Numbered from the stretch's first letter, positions 43,490 to 55,259 are shown. The stretch is DNA of 64,000 bases from Pseudomonas neustonica (GCF_003797945.1 NZ_RKKU01000007.1:1-64000), one strand, 5' to 3'. Notes: a model not told the origin generated them from the sequence alone. Numbers and translations: made by a program.

Positions 43490-44737
43490 TTACTTGGTCA
43501 GCTCTGCCTGGCTTTTGTCTGCGGGCAGTACTAGGTTCAGGATAATCGCGACTACGCCGCACAGACTGATACCCTGCAGGCTCAGGCTGTCGTTGCCAAT
43601 CGCCATACCGCCAATACCGAATACCAGGGTCACGGACACGATGCACAGGTTGCGTGCTTGTGACAGGTCGACCTGCTGACGGATCAGGGTGTTCATGCCT
43701 ACGACCGCGATTGAGCCGAACAGCAGGCAGAGAATGCCGCCCATGACAGGAACCGGCATGCTCAGCAGTACGGCGCCGAATTTGTCGACAAAAGACAAAC
43801 CGATAGCGAATACCGCCGCCCAGATCATTACGTTGGGATTGAAGTTACGAGTCAGCATCACTGCGCCGGTCACTTCCGAGTAGGTGGTATTAGGTGGGCC
43901 GCCAAAGAGGGCAGCAGCGGACGTGGCGAGACCGTCACCCAGCAGGGTGTTCTGCAGGCCAGGCTTTTGCAGGTAATCCTTGCCCGTCACGCCACCAATC
44001 GCCAGCACATCGCCGATATGCTCGATGGCCGGTGCAATGGCTACCGGGATCATGAAAAGTATGGCGGCCAGCTTGAACTCGGGGGTAACAAACTCGGGAA
44101 CCGCCAGCCAGGGCGCGGTAGTTACACTATCCAGGCTGGTTACACCCAGTATCCAGGAGAGCCCATAGCCGACGATCACGCCCGCGAGGATGGGGACCAG
44201 GCGGAACAGTCCTTTCGCGTACACAGCGACAAAAATGGTAGTTGCCAGGGACGCCATTGAGATGATCAGCGCCAGGTTGGTATCGACCAGCTGTTGACTG
44301 CCGTCGCCCGATTTCCCCGTTGCCATGTTGACGGCCACTGAGGCCAGCCCCAAGCCGATCACCATGATGACCGGACCTACTACCACTGGCGGCAGCAGAC
44401 GTTGAATAAAGCCGGGCCCCCGCCAGCGAATTACCAGACTCAGCAAAATATAGGTAATGCCGGCAGCGAGCAGCCCGCCGAGGGTGGCGGGCAAGCCCCA
44501 GGTCTGGTTGCTGTAAAGAATAGGGGCGATGAAAGCGAAACTGGAGGCGAGAAAAATCGGGATCTGGCGGCGCGTGGTGAACTGAAAAATCAGCGTGCCG
44601 ATACCCGCTGTGAACAGTGCCACGCTGGGGTCCATACTGGTGATCAATGGCATCAGTACCAGGGCACCAAAGGCGACAAACAGCATTTGCGAGCCAGCTA
44701 GCGCAGTGCGCCAGCCGTGAGTCTGAACGCCCTCCAT
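43490..44737 (-). CDS. uraA: Uracil permease (NCS2 family)
   Basis: A nucleobase:proton symporter of about 415 residues with 14 membrane segments in the UraA fold. Signatures are GLQMLFVAFGALVLMP-like helix 1, the substrate motif region AIEHIGDVLAIGGVTG (Glu near residue 240) and GGPPNTTYSEVTGAV. The ATG at 44737 shares one base with the upp stop; a TTG one codon earlier is possible. Co-transcribed with upp, so uracil is imported and trapped as UMP. Confidence 0.92.
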   Translation of the reverse strand: MEGVQTHGWRTALAGSQMLFVAFGALVLMPLITSMDPSVALFTAGIGTLIFQFTTRRQIPIFLASSFAFIAPILYSNQTWGLPATLGGLLAAGITYILLSLVIRWRGPGFIQRLLPPVVVGPVIMVIGLGLASVAVNMATGKSGDGSQQLVDTNLALIISMASLATTIFVAVYAKGLFRLVPILAGVIVGYGLSWILGVTSLDSVTTAPWLAVPEFVTPEFKLAAILFMIPVAIAPAIEHIGDVLAIGGVTGKDYLQKPGLQNTLLGDGLATSAAALFGGPPNTTYSEVTGAVMLTRNFNPNVMIWAAVFAIGLSFVDKFGAVLLSMPVPVMGGILCLLFGSIAVVGMNTLIRQQVDLSQARNLCIVSVTLVFGIGGMAIGNDSLSLQGISLCGVVAIILNLVLPADKSQAELTK

Positions 44738-45378
44738 CAAACGATATCCTTCTGCTTGGTACCGAAGATCTTATCGCCGGCATCACCGAGGCCGGGAATG
44801 ATATAGCCCTGCTCGTTCAAGCGCTGATCCACCGAGGCGGTATAGATTTCCACGTCAGGGTGGGCTGCGTTGACACGTTCAATGCCCTCGGGTGCGGCAA
44901 CCAGCACCAACGCGCGAATCTCGCGAGCCCCGGCCTTCTTCAACATGTCGATGGTAGCGATCATCGAGCCGCCGGTAGCCAGCATAGGATCGATGATGAG
45001 TGCGGTACGCTGGTTCAGTTCGCCTACCAACTTTTCCAGATAGGTATCGGCTTCCAGGGTTTCCTCATTACGAGCCAGACCGATGACGCTGACCTTGGCA
45101 CTGGGGATAAGGCTGAGTACACCGTCGAGCATGCCCAGGCCAGCGCGCAGGATGGGCACCACGGTGACTTTTTTACCGCTCAGTTTTTCGACCTGAACGT
45201 CGCCACACCAGCCCTGAATGGTATGCGTTTCAACCAGCATGTCTTGCGTGGCTTCATAGGTCAGTAGCGCGGCGACTTCCTGGGCCAGCTCGCGGAAATT
45301 CTTGGTGCTGATTTCGTCGCGGCGCATCAGGCCCAGTTTGTGGCGGATCAGAGGATGACGGATTTCTTTGACATTCAT
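44737..45378 (-). CDS. upp: Uracil phosphoribosyltransferase
   Basis: Converts uracil and PRPP to [23 protein letters not shown] at the N-terminus, the PRPP loop [13 protein letters not shown] (near residue 130) and the uracil-binding C-terminus [17 protein letters not shown] are all family-diagnostic. 213 residues. It overlaps uraA and is divergent from hpt, forming a nucleobase salvage locus. Confidence 0.96.
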   Translation of the reverse strand: MNVKEIRHPLIRHKLGLMRRDEISTKNFRELAQEVAALLTYEATQDMLVETHTIQGWCGDVQVEKLSGKKVTVVPILRAGLGMLDGVLSLIPSAKVSVIGLARNEETLEADTYLEKLVGELNQRTALIIDPMLATGGSMIATIDMLKKAGAREIRALVLVAAPEGIERVNAAHPDVEIYTASVDQRLNEQGYIIPGLGDAGDKIFGTKQKDIV

Positions 45379-45547
45379 TAGGGGCTCTCTCGTGCTGGCG
45401 TCAAGCGGGCGTGGAAAAATACTGCTATAGACTAAACGAATGTGAACAAGCGGTCATCTTCCGCAAAAGCTCCGTTATACTTGCGCATCGCACGCAACAT
45501 CAGTATTTTTCGCCCCCTTTCTTATCATCCAGCTCTGGAGGTTCTGC

Positions 45548-46105
45548 ATGTCGGCAGATCTGCAACACATTAAACAGGTCATGGCCGAGGCGGATTGCCT
45601 GTTCACCGAGGCTCAGGTAGAGGCCGCGCTAGACGGTCTGGCTGCTGATATTTGCGACCGCCTGGTGGACAGTAACCCGATTGTCTACAGCGTTATGAAC
45701 GGTGGTTTGATCATTACTGGAAAGCTGTTGCCCAAGTTGCCTTTCCCGATGGAAGTCAGCTATCTGCATGCGACCCGTTATCGCAACAAACTGTCCGGTG
45801 GTGAGCTGTTCTGGAAGGCGCGCGCGGAGCATTCGCTGGTCGGGCGCACGGTATTGATCGTCGATGACATTCTGGATGAGGGCCACACTCTGGCAGCTAT
45901 CGTTGAGTATTGCCGCGATGCAGGCGCGGATAAGGTCTTCACCGCGGTGCTGCTCGACAAGCAGCATGATCGTAAAGCCTACGCCGGTATGCGGGCCGAC
46001 TTTACCGGGCTGGATGTCGAAGACCGCTATATCTTTGGTTACGGTCTCGATTACAAGGGGTACTGGCGTAACGCGGCGGGTATCTTCGCGCTCAAGGGGC
46101 ACTGA
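45548..46105 (+). CDS. hpt: Hypoxanthine-guanine phosphoribosyltransferase
   Basis: Purine salvage: hypoxanthine or guanine plus PRPP gives IMP or GMP. The PRPP motif VLIVDDILDEGHTLAAI (near residue 100) and NGGLIITGKLLPKLPFP (N-terminal loop) place it in the phosphoribosyltransferase family. 185 residues. GGAGG lies 6 bases before the ATG. The upstream 169-base gap, shared with upp, contains a -10-like TATACT near 45475 without a clear -35. Confidence 0.92.
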   Translation: MSADLQHIKQVMAEADCLFTEAQVEAALDGLAADICDRLVDSNPIVYSVMNGGLIITGKLLPKLPFPMEVSYLHATRYRNKLSGGELFWKARAEHSLVGRTVLIVDDILDEGHTLAAIVEYCRDAGADKVFTAVLLDKQHDRKAYAGMRADFTGLDVEDRYIFGYGLDYKGYWRNAAGIFALKGH

Positions 46106-46109
46106 CAAC

Positions 46110-46592
46110 ATGCGTCTGTGCGTATTGATCGCGCTGGCTATTATCAGCTGCTATACGTTAGCAGCTCCGGTGACGCTGCCGCATGATGAATACATGCCGG
46201 CAGATGTTTACAGCCTACGGCAGGACAAGCCTGAGCAAATACTCTTTCAGGTAGAGCAGTATCGGGTTTTGTTTGCCACTGAACAGCGTCCAGGCGTTGT
46301 TTCTTCTACGCCAGAGGCGAGCAGTTTATTGTTTCTGCAGGGGCGGTCGTTGCTGCCAGGCGCTGCGATTACGCGAGCGCAAGTGAGCTTTGTGCCGCCA
46401 GGGGTAACCTTGCGTCCGGCGCAGCTGGATGGCCGTAGCCAGACACTGATGCTTATGTATCCCGAGTCGATGCTGCCGCTACTTTTGCAGCAGCTGGAAA
46501 GCCCCGGCGCGGAGTACGTGCAGGCTCGCTTTTACGGCAATGGCCTGATTTGGGGTGATATTCATTCCGCGGCTCAGGTAGCGCGACCCTGA
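46110..46592 (+). CDS. Conserved exported protein of unknown function
   Basis: 160 residues with a signal peptide MRLCVLIALAIISCYTLA, cleaved near LAA-PVT. A Cys precedes the end of the hydrophobic stretch, but not in a good lipobox. The mature part is beta-rich and has no motif I recognise. It begins 4 bases after hpt, with AAGGGG from the end of hpt as ribosome site, and occupies the place of the conserved pseudomonad hypothetical gene next to hpt. Likely periplasmic. Confidence 0.75.
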   Translation: MRLCVLIALAIISCYTLAAPVTLPHDEYMPADVYSLRQDKPEQILFQVEQYRVLFATEQRPGVVSSTPEASSLLFLQGRSLLPGAAITRAQVSFVPPGVTLRPAQLDGRSQTLMLMYPESMLPLLLQQLESPGAEYVQARFYGNGLIWGDIHSAAQVARP

Positions 46593-46665
46593 TAATACTG
46601 CGCTGGTGAGCATCGGTCCGGGTGGTTACAATGCCTGCTTTCCAGCCTGCCAATGAGGAATTGTT

Positions 46666-46956
46666 ATGCGTAAAGATAAAGAAAAAGTGATTGGCGAGCC
46701 GATGACCGATGAGCAGGTGGCAGTCTTTCTGCAGGCTCGGCCTTATGCGGATGAGTCGGCGGATCTGCATGTACTGGTGCGCGCTTATCGCGGCTTGCGG
46801 GTTGAGGACTTCGAGCGTTTTCTAGTGATGTTCAAGGCGGAAGGCTTTGATCTCAACGCCACTGATGAGCAGGGCCGCACTTTCTTGCAGACGGCTAAAA
46901 ATCATGCTCAGAGTGAAGATTATGTTGCGGTGTTGGAAGCGGCAGGCGCACGCTGA
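46666..46956 (+). CDS. PA4642 family small protein
   Basis: 96 residues. KVIGEPMTDEQVAVFL and RGLRVEDFERFLVMFKAEG are the hallmarks of this pseudomonad family, and FDLNATDEQGRTFLQ closes it. GAGGA lies 6 bases before the ATG. The protein is highly charged, with no membrane segment. Function unknown; conserved beside hpt/upp. Confidence 0.85.
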   Translation: MRKDKEKVIGEPMTDEQVAVFLQARPYADESADLHVLVRAYRGLRVEDFERFLVMFKAEGFDLNATDEQGRTFLQTAKNHAQSEDYVAVLEAAGAR

Positions 46957-46958
46957 AT

Positions 46959-47189
46959 CTAGATGTGCTGTAGAGGCCAGCGCTGACTGCTCGTAACCGT
47001 CTGTGCTGGCAACAATGCATGGCGGGGTAGCGGTGCGCCAATCCAGCGAAAGTTGATTTCAGTAACGCGAGCCCAGTTGTCACCGGCAGGGGCTCGCTTC
47101 AGCTCCCACAGTGCGACACAGCGACCGCGTTGATCCAGTTGAGCATAGTATTGGCGTTGACGACGCAGAAGCAGGCTTAAGCCAAACAT
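46959..47189 (-). CDS. Small conserved hypothetical protein
   Basis: 76 residues on the minus strand, with GGAGG 7 bases before the ATG. LLLRRQRQYYAQLDQRGRCVALWEL and INFRWIGAPLPRHALLP look like a small pseudomonad protein found at this place (PA4641-like). Basic and Trp-containing, no signal peptide. Its stop is 2 bases from the stop of the convergent PA4642-family gene. Confidence 0.65.
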   Translation of the reverse strand: MFGLSLLLRRQRQYYAQLDQRGRCVALWELKRAPAGDNWARVTEINFRWIGAPLPRHALLPAQTVTSSQRWPLQHI

Positions 47190-47359
47190 GGAGTGTCCTC
47201 CGCTGTGTGTTTGTACCTAGTCTAGGTAGCCGCCATTGCAGCTTTATGACAGCTCAGGCAGCTGTTTCCGCGCTGGGAACCGGCGTATGCTGCGCCTGTC
47301 GAAGGTTTCAAGTATCTTTTTATTATCCCCTTTTGATTTAACGGCAGGAGTCCCGCGTT

Positions 47360-47944
47360 ATGCTCAAGCGTGCAGGTATTTTTATGTTGGCTATGGTTAC
47401 CATTGGCTTGGTGGGCTGCGCCCACAGCCCTCAGCAGCTCAATGTTCAGCCACAGATTAACAAGCCGCTCAATTCAGTGGCGCGACAGCAGCCAGTGGTG
47501 GTGACAGTTCAGGATGTGCGTCAATCAAAGATTCTAGGCACTCGCGGTGGCATTTACCCTGACTCCAGCAGCATTACCCTGAGTGACAACACGATCAATG
47601 CGGTGCGTCAGCAGGTAGAGCAGGGCGTGCGTCAGCTGGGCTTCAATGTCGTGCCTGAGGGTACGCCAAACGCGAATCATCTTACGGTTGGTTTGAGCGA
47701 CATGACGTATCAGTCGCCGAAAGGCACTGCCTATGTTACCCAGGCCGACTTGAGTGCCACCTTTACGGCCGAGGCGCGCAATATGAACAAGAACTACCAG
47801 GGGCGTTACAGCTCATCGTTGCAGCAGCGTTTTGGTTATGCGCCTAATCAGGCAACTAATACCAAAATGGTGACGGATGTGATGAGTGATGCCTTGACTC
47901 GCGTTTTTCAGGATCAACAGCTGATTCAGATTCTTCAGCAGTAG
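47360..47944 (+). CDS. YajG family lipoprotein
   Basis: 194 residues with the lipobox LVGC-A (Cys near residue 20) and the YajG pattern PVVVTVQDVRQSKILGTRGG, followed by ITLSDNTINAVRQQVEQGVRQLGF. AGGAG lies 9 bases before the ATG. Ala after the Cys implies outer-membrane location. The role of YajG lipoproteins is not known to me. Followed by a strong bidirectional terminator. Confidence 0.85.
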   Translation: MLKRAGIFMLAMVTIGLVGCAHSPQQLNVQPQINKPLNSVARQQPVVVTVQDVRQSKILGTRGGIYPDSSSITLSDNTINAVRQQVEQGVRQLGFNVVPEGTPNANHLTVGLSDMTYQSPKGTAYVTQADLSATFTAEARNMNKNYQGRYSSSLQQRFGYAPNQATNTKMVTDVMSDALTRVFQDQQLIQILQQ

Positions 47945-47953
47945 TTATTCAAG

Positions 47954-47993
47954 GCCACAAAAAAACCAGCCTGCGGGCTGGTTTTTTTGTGGC
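47954..47993. terminator. Strong bidirectional terminator between yajG and the BCCT transporter
   Basis: ACCAGCC-TGCG-GGCTGGT flanked by seven A and seven T and then GCCAC/GTGGC forms a nearly perfect 40-base palindrome. It serves both convergent genes. Confidence 0.93.
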
Positions 47994-48003
47994 TGGATGC
48001 GCC

Positions 48004-50061
48004 CTAGCTGGCAGGTGCCGGTGGCTCGTCCTGCAGCATCTCGTCATGCTCTGTCATATTCCAGGGCAGTACACCCGGAGAAATATGCAGGAAGTGCAGA
48101 TACTTCTCGAAGTGATCGAGTATGTCGCCGATGATTTCCTGCTCGTCATAGCCGTAAACATCGTACGTCTGGCCACCGCGGCGTAGGAAGACTTCGGCGC
48201 GATAATAATACTGATCGCTTTCTCCCTCGCGTTGCATTTCAGGATAGGCAAACGTTGGGCGGCTGTACTCGCGCAGGCGCACCTCGTAGATAAAGTCCAA
48301 CTGATCAGGTTTGTTGATCTCCAGATAAGCGCGGCCATGCTCGGTGTCGAGTTTGGCCTCCGCTGGCCAGCCTTGCTCAATCAGACTTTGGCTCAGGCGC
48401 TGCATTCCCGGCATTACCGTTTTGTCGATGAACCCTTCTACGTCATTACGATCGGGAAAGTTGACGATCCCCGCCAGACGTTTTTTCCAGTTCGCCGCCA
48501 GACTGTCTTCGCTATAGCGGCTGACCTGCATATGATGCAGCAGACTGACATCACGATGCCCCTCGATGACCAGGGCCCGCCACATCCCCAACATGGCGAT
48601 GATCATGATGATGGCAAAAGGCAGGGCCGTAACGATGGTCATGGTTTGCAGCGCACTCAGGCCGCCCGCCATCAGCAGTACCGCGGCAACCACACCTTCG
48701 AGGATGGCCCAGAACGCCCGCTGTAGTGCAGGTGTATGCATCAGGCCGCCTGAAGCGAGCGAGTCGATAACCAGGGACCCGGAGTCCGAAGAGGTGACGA
48801 AGAACGTGACGATCAGGATAACCGTGATAAAGGAGACGATAGACGTCAGCGGTAAGTGTTCAAAGAGCTTGAACAGCGCTATCGCTTTGTCGTTCTGCAC
48901 CTCGGTGATCAGCGCGGTATAGCCTTCGTTCATGATCAGGTGCAGGGCGGTATCACCGAACACTGAAAACCACATAAAGGTAAAGATCGTCGGCACCAGC
49001 ATGACGCCGAATACAAATTGGCGGATGGTGCGGCCGCGGCTGATTTTGGCGATAAACAGGCCAACAAATGGTGCCCAGGCAATGGTCCAGCCAAAGATAA
49101 AGAGGGTCCAGTTGCCGATCCAGTCGCTGTGGGTGTAGGCCTGCAGGTTGAAGGTGCGCTCGACAATATTATTCAGGTAGCTGCCGGTATTTTGCAGGAA
49201 AGCTTCCAGAATAAAGATCGATGGACCCACCAGAAACACGAACAGCATCAGGGTAACGGCCAGTACCATGTTGAGAATCGACAGGTTCTTAACACCCTTG
49301 TCCAGGCCTGCGACGACTGAGATCAAGGCCAGGGCAGTAACTGCCGCAATAGTAATAACCTGAACAGTATTGCTGATGGGGATGCTCGGCCACAGGTAGT
49401 GCAGCCCTGCGTTGATCTGCGCAACGGACAAACCCAGTGTGGTGGCGATACCAAAGAGCGTGCCAAGGATAGCGACCACGTCGACGGTGTGACCGATCGG
49501 GCCATAAATTTTGTCGCCGATTAAAGGGTAAAGCGCAGAACGCATTGATAACGGCAGACCGTGACGGAAGGAAAAGTACGCCAGTACCAGGCCAACCAGG
49601 CCATAGATGGCCCAGATATGAAAGCCCCAGTGAAAGAAGGCAATTTGCATCGCCTGCTTGGCAGCATCCAGTGTTTCGGCCGTGCCTGCGGGGGGATTGG
49701 CGAAGTGGGTTACTGGTTCAGCAACGCCAAAGAAAAGTAGCGCGATGCCGTAGCCTGCTGAGAACAGCATGGCAAACCAGGCTGGAAAGCTGTATTGCGG
49801 CGCGGCGTGGTCCGGGCCCAGCTTGATATTGCCCCAGCTGCTGCAGGCAACGATCACGATGAACAGCAGGAAACTGGCCACGGCCAACATGTAAAACCAG
49901 CCAAAGGTTTCGGTGATGTAAGCCAGTGTGACGGAAAAAACGTCGCCGGCTAGCTCTGGGCTACTTATGGTACCTATTACCAGTAGTAAGGTGACGATGA
50001 CGGCAGGCGCGAATACGGGGACCAGAATGGTCGAGCGCCAGCCGGATTTGGCTTCTGTCAT
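48004..50061 (-). CDS. betT: BCCT-family transporter, choline/betaine type (BetT-like)
   Basis: 685 residues with 12 membrane segments in the first about 510 and a long hydrophilic C-terminal tail (about 170 residues), the BetT arrangement that senses osmotic stress. The substrate box includes GNWTLFIFGWTIAWAPFVG (Trp residues forming the aromatic cage), SRGRTIRQF follows, and SSDSGSLVIDSLASGG marks helix 10. AAGGAG lies 7 bases before the ATG. Monocistronic. Choline is the likely substrate by length and tail, but glycine betaine or carnitine cannot be excluded. Confidence 0.87.
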   Translation of the reverse strand: MTEAKSGWRSTILVPVFAPAVIVTLLLVIGTISSPELAGDVFSVTLAYITETFGWFYMLAVASFLLFIVIVACSSWGNIKLGPDHAAPQYSFPAWFAMLFSAGYGIALLFFGVAEPVTHFANPPAGTAETLDAAKQAMQIAFFHWGFHIWAIYGLVGLVLAYFSFRHGLPLSMRSALYPLIGDKIYGPIGHTVDVVAILGTLFGIATTLGLSVAQINAGLHYLWPSIPISNTVQVITIAAVTALALISVVAGLDKGVKNLSILNMVLAVTLMLFVFLVGPSIFILEAFLQNTGSYLNNIVERTFNLQAYTHSDWIGNWTLFIFGWTIAWAPFVGLFIAKISRGRTIRQFVFGVMLVPTIFTFMWFSVFGDTALHLIMNEGYTALITEVQNDKAIALFKLFEHLPLTSIVSFITVILIVTFFVTSSDSGSLVIDSLASGGLMHTPALQRAFWAILEGVVAAVLLMAGGLSALQTMTIVTALPFAIIMIIAMLGMWRALVIEGHRDVSLLHHMQVSRYSEDSLAANWKKRLAGIVNFPDRNDVEGFIDKTVMPGMQRLSQSLIEQGWPAEAKLDTEHGRAYLEINKPDQLDFIYEVRLREYSRPTFAYPEMQREGESDQYYYRAEVFLRRGGQTYDVYGYDEQEIIGDILDHFEKYLHFLHISPGVLPWNMTEHDEMLQDEPPAPAS

Positions 50062-50188
50062 GAACGGCTCCTTCTTCGAATTCAGGTCGCCAATTCTCCG
50101 CGGCGACCGGGTCGGCTAGCGCCGAGCCTGTCATCAGTATAGTGATGAGCAGGACTTCGCCATCCTCCTTATGAGAATAAGCGCAGGG

Positions 50189-50617
50189 TCAGTCTACTGA
50201 TTGCTCCTCTGCTTCGTCTTCATCGTTATAGTATTCGACCCGCACGCGCACGCTGCCTGTACGGATCATGCCAAGTTGCTCAGCCGCTATCTGTGACACA
50301 TCAATAACGCGATGGCCGACAAATGGACCGCGGTCGTTTACCCGCAACACAACGCTGCGGTCGTTGTATAGATTGGTAACCTTGATCAAGGTTCCGAAGG
50401 GGAGTGTCGGATGGGCTGCGGTGAGCGCCGTTTCGTCGTAGGGTTCGCCGCTAGCGGTACGCCGGCCATGCAGGCGGGAGGAGTAGTAGGAGGCCTTGCC
50501 TACCTGCGTCCACTGCTCTCCCTCCTGGCTCTCAAGGTGATCGGCGTAAGCAAAGGCCGGGCCGCCTCTCAGCGACAGCAATAGCAATATGGCTATCCAA
50601 AGCGCTGCTTGGCGCAT
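50189..50617 (-). CDS. RlpA-family lytic transglycosylase, single-domain form
   Basis: 142 residues with a signal peptide (cleavage near AFA-YAD) and one double-psi beta-barrel domain. TASGEPYDETALTAAHPTLP contains the three residues used by P. aeruginosa RlpA (Glu, Asp three later, His eleven later), and VRVNDRGPFVGHRVIDVS completes the active site. There is no SPOR domain, unlike the full-length division protein RlpA, so septal targeting is not expected. An acidic tail ends the protein. Periplasmic peptidoglycan cleavage is likely. Confidence 0.82.
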   Translation of the reverse strand: MRQAALWIAILLLLSLRGGPAFAYADHLESQEGEQWTQVGKASYYSSRLHGRRTASGEPYDETALTAAHPTLPFGTLIKVTNLYNDRSVVLRVNDRGPFVGHRVIDVSQIAAEQLGMIRTGSVRVRVEYYNDEDEAEEQSVD

Positions 50618-50680
50618 GGCTGGATCCTCGAATAGGGTCGGGGGTACAAGGAGCTATGACCCTGTAACCCCCTGATCGGT

Positions 50681-52129
50681 TCAGCTATCCAGTTTTTTGC
50701 GCAATAGCTCGTTGACCTGCTGCGGGTTTGCTTTGCCTTTGGAGGCTTTCATTGCCTGACCAACGAAGAAGCCGAACATTTTGCCGCGCTTGGCTTCTTC
50801 CGCCGCACGGTATTGCTCTACTTGCTCGGCATTGGTAGCCAGCACTTCGTCCAGCATAGCTTCAATGGCGCCGCTGTCAGTGACCTGCTTCAAGCCCTTT
50901 GCTGCAATGATGACGTCGGCGCTGTCCCCTTCACCGTTGGCCAGTGCCTCAAACACCATCTTGGCAATCTTGCCGGAGATAGTGTTGTCCTTGATGCGCA
51001 GGATCATGCCGCCCAGTTGGGCCGCACTGACGGGAGACTGCTCGATGTCCAGGTCGGCTTTGTTTAGCAGGCTGGACAGTTCACCCATCACCCAGTTGGC
51101 AGCCAGCTTGGCGTCACCGCATACGCGCTGTACTTCTTCGAAGTAATCCGCCAGTTCACGTTGCGCTGACAGCACGCTGGCATCGTAAGTTGACAGGCCA
51201 AACTCGCTTTCAAAGCGCTCGCGCTTTTGTTGCGGCAGCTCAGGCAACTCGGCCCGTACTTCCTCAAGGAAAGCTGGCTCCAAAACCACGGGCAATAGAT
51301 CAGGGCAGGGGAAGTAGCGGTAATCGTTGGCTTCTTCCTTGCTGCGCATGGAGCGGGTTTCGTCTTTGTTTGGATCGTACAGGCGGGTTTCCTGCACCAC
51401 CTTGCCGCCGTCCTCGATCAGCTCGATCTGGCGCTGTACTTCGGTGTTGATCGCCTTCTCGATAAAGCGGAACGAGTTGACGTTCTTGATCTCGCAGCGG
51501 GTGCCAAATTCGGCCTGACCCTTGGGACGGATAGACACGTTGCAATCGCAACGCAGCGACCCTTCGGCCATATTGCCATCACAAATGCCCAGGTAGCGCA
51601 CCAGTGAGTGAATAGTCTTGGCGTAGGCGACCGCTTCTTTAGCGCTGCGCATATCCGGTTCTGAGACGATTTCCAGAAGCGGGGTGCCGGCGCGGTTGAG
51701 GTCGATGCCACTCATACCTTGAAAGTCTTCGTGCAGGCTCTTGCCGGCATCCTCTTCCAGGTGCGCCCGGGTGACGCCAACGCGTTTTACCGTGCCGTCT
51801 TCCAGGGTGATGTCGAGATAGCCCTTGCCGACGATGGGGTGATCCATCTGGCTGGTCTGATAGCCCTTGGGTAGATCCGGATAGAAATAGTTTTTGCGCG
51901 CAAATACGTTGGTCATGCCGATCTCGGCATCAATTGCCAGGCCGAATTTGACGGCCTTGCGCACGGCCTGGGCGTTCAGCACCGGCAGAGTACCAGGCAT
52001 GCCCAGGTCGATCAGGCTGGCCTGGGTGTTAGGCTCGGCACCAAAGGCGGTGGCACTGCCGGAGAAGATCTTCGACGCGGTGGTGAGCTGGGCGTGTATT
52101 TCCAGCCCGATGACGATTTCCCATTGCAT
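50681..52129 (-). CDS. gatB: Asp-tRNA(Asn)/Glu-tRNA(Gln) amidotransferase subunit B
   Basis: Binds the mischarged tRNA and activates its side chain with [16 protein letters not shown] opens the protein and the catalytic cradle motif [11 protein letters not shown] follows. [13 protein letters not shown] and the tail/YqeY domain ending in [16 protein letters not shown] are present. Start at 52129 (AGGA 9 bases upstream) gives 482 residues; an upstream ATG at 52174 lies inside gatA. Last gene of gatC-gatA-gatB, all close on the minus strand. Confidence 0.95.
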   Translation of the reverse strand: MQWEIVIGLEIHAQLTTASKIFSGSATAFGAEPNTQASLIDLGMPGTLPVLNAQAVRKAVKFGLAIDAEIGMTNVFARKNYFYPDLPKGYQTSQMDHPIVGKGYLDITLEDGTVKRVGVTRAHLEEDAGKSLHEDFQGMSGIDLNRAGTPLLEIVSEPDMRSAKEAVAYAKTIHSLVRYLGICDGNMAEGSLRCDCNVSIRPKGQAEFGTRCEIKNVNSFRFIEKAINTEVQRQIELIEDGGKVVQETRLYDPNKDETRSMRSKEEANDYRYFPCPDLLPVVLEPAFLEEVRAELPELPQQKRERFESEFGLSTYDASVLSAQRELADYFEEVQRVCGDAKLAANWVMGELSSLLNKADLDIEQSPVSAAQLGGMILRIKDNTISGKIAKMVFEALANGEGDSADVIIAAKGLKQVTDSGAIEAMLDEVLATNAEQVEQYRAAEEAKRGKMFGFFVGQAMKASKGKANPQQVNELLRKKLDS

Positions 52130-52143
52130 AGCTGTCAATCCTC

Positions 52144-53595
52144 TCAGTAACCGGCCGGAGCGCGTTGGTGCCAATCAGTGACCTGCTGGTACTGATGCGC
52201 AATGTTAAGCAGGCGGGCTTCGCTGAAATAGGGCCCAAGTAACTGCATGCCCAGCGGCAGACCGTTGGCAAACCCGGCAGGCAGGGCAATGCCCGGTACA
52301 CCGGCGAGGTTGGCGGTAATGGTGTAAATGTCGGTTAGATAAAGACTGACTGGATCGTCGATCTTCTCGCCAATTTTAAAGGCAGGCGTTGGTGAGGTCG
52401 GGCACAAAATGACATCGACCTGCTCGTAGGCAGCCATGAAGTCGTTCTTGATCAGGCGGCGAATTTTCTGCGCCTGCAAGTAGTAGGCATCGTAATAGCC
52501 GGCTGACAACGCATAGGCGCCGACCATGATGCGGCGTTTTACTTCCGCGCCAAAGCCTTCGCCGCGTGAGCGTTTGTACAGATCGGTCAGATCGGCCGGA
52601 TTGTCACAGCGATAGCCAAAACGCACGCCGTCAAAGCGCGACAGGTTGGAGGACGCTTCAGCAGGCGCGATGACGTAGTAGGCCGGGATCGCCAGTTCGG
52701 CGTTGGGCAGACTGATTTCCTTCACCTCGGCGCCTAGTGCCTGGAATTGTTTGACCGCTGCATCAATGGCGTCTGCAGTAGCCGCGTCAAGACCGCTGGC
52801 GAAGTACTCTTTAGGTAGACCAATGCGCAGTCCCTTGAGCGAGTCGTTCAGGCTGGCGCTGTAGTTGTCGACCGGTTGATCGACGCTGGTCGAGTCTTTT
52901 TCATCAAAACCCGCCATCACCTGCAGCATCAGTGCGCAGTCTTCGGCCGTGCGAGCCATGGGGCCGCCCTGGTCAAGGCTGGATGCGTAGGCAATCATGC
53001 CCCAGCGCGATACGCGCCCGTAGGTTGGCTTTAGGCCAGTCAACGCGGTAAAACCGGCTGGTTGGCGAATTGAGCCACCGGTATCGGTCCCTGTGGCCGC
53101 AGCGCAAAGACGCGCTGCTATGGCAGCAGCGGAACCGCCGGAGGAACCGCCGGGCACGCGTTCAGTATCCCACGGGTTGCGGGTCGGGCCGTAGAAGCTG
53201 GACTCGGTAGAGGAGCCCATGGCGAACTCATCCAGGTTGGTCTTGCCCAGGGTTACAGCGCCAGCATCAATAAAGCGTTGGGTGACGGTCGACTCGTAGG
53301 GCGAGATGAAGTTGTCGAGCATCTTTGAGCCACAGCTGGTGCGCAGGCCTTGGGTGCAAAACAGGTCCTTGTGCGCCAGTGGGATGCCGGTTAGTGCCGA
53401 TGCTTCACCTTTGGCGATAACTTCATCGGCCGCTGCGGCCTGGCGCAGGGCCAGTTCCGGCGATACCGTGATGTAACTGTTCAGCTCACCGTCAAACTGC
53501 TCAATGCGGGTGAGGTAGTGCTGGGTCAGCTCGACACTGGATAGTGTCTTGCTCTGCAGGGCCTGGGACAGTTCGGCCAGCGTTTTCTCGTGCAT
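52144..53595 (-). CDS. gatA: Asp-tRNA(Asn)/Glu-tRNA(Gln) amidotransferase subunit A
   Basis: The glutaminase that releases ammonia for transamidation. The amidase-signature triad is visible: Lys in [14 protein letters not shown] (near residue 77), cis-Ser in [15 protein letters not shown] and nucleophile Ser after [10 protein letters not shown] (both near 150-175). 483 residues. It lies 30 bases after gatC and 14 bases before gatB. Confidence 0.96.
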   Translation of the reverse strand: MHEKTLAELSQALQSKTLSSVELTQHYLTRIEQFDGELNSYITVSPELALRQAAAADEVIAKGEASALTGIPLAHKDLFCTQGLRTSCGSKMLDNFISPYESTVTQRFIDAGAVTLGKTNLDEFAMGSSTESSFYGPTRNPWDTERVPGGSSGGSAAAIAARLCAAATGTDTGGSIRQPAGFTALTGLKPTYGRVSRWGMIAYASSLDQGGPMARTAEDCALMLQVMAGFDEKDSTSVDQPVDNYSASLNDSLKGLRIGLPKEYFASGLDAATADAIDAAVKQFQALGAEVKEISLPNAELAIPAYYVIAPAEASSNLSRFDGVRFGYRCDNPADLTDLYKRSRGEGFGAEVKRRIMVGAYALSAGYYDAYYLQAQKIRRLIKNDFMAAYEQVDVILCPTSPTPAFKIGEKIDDPVSLYLTDIYTITANLAGVPGIALPAGFANGLPLGMQLLGPYFSEARLLNIAHQYQQVTDWHQRAPAGY

Positions 53596-53625
53596 GGGGT
53601 AGTCTCTCGTCTGGGCGCGGCAGGA

Positions 53626-53913
53626 TTATTCGATGACCTTGGGAACCAGGTAGAGTCCTGATTCTGTCGCCGGGGCGATGGTTTGGTAGTCGTCGCGGTG
53701 ATTGCTCTCGGTTACAGCGTCCGGGCGCAGGCGCTGAGTGGTTTCCAGCGGATGAGCAAGGGGCGCGACGCCGTCGGTGTCCACTGCCTGCATCTTGTCG
53801 ATCAGGTCTAGAATGCCTGACAGCTTGGCGGTAGTAGCGGGTATCTCGTCATCGCTTATCGCTATTCTTGCAAGATGAGCGATCTTTTCCACATCTGTGC
53901 GGTCCAAGGACAT
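53626..53913 (-). CDS. gatC: Asp-tRNA(Asn)/Glu-tRNA(Gln) amidotransferase subunit C
   Basis: A 95-residue belt subunit that stabilises Gat[18 protein letters not shown] and the C-terminal RPDAV-x-ESN and [10 protein letters not shown] motifs are typical. Start at 53913 because GGAG lies 8 bases before it; the frame continues upstream to 54000 without conservation. First gene of the gatCAB operon, divergent from mreB. Confidence 0.93.
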   Translation of the reverse strand: MSLDRTDVEKIAHLARIAISDDEIPATTAKLSGILDLIDKMQAVDTDGVAPLAHPLETTQRLRPDAVTESNHRDDYQTIAPATESGLYLVPKVIE

Positions 53914-55259
<1,346 letters not shown>

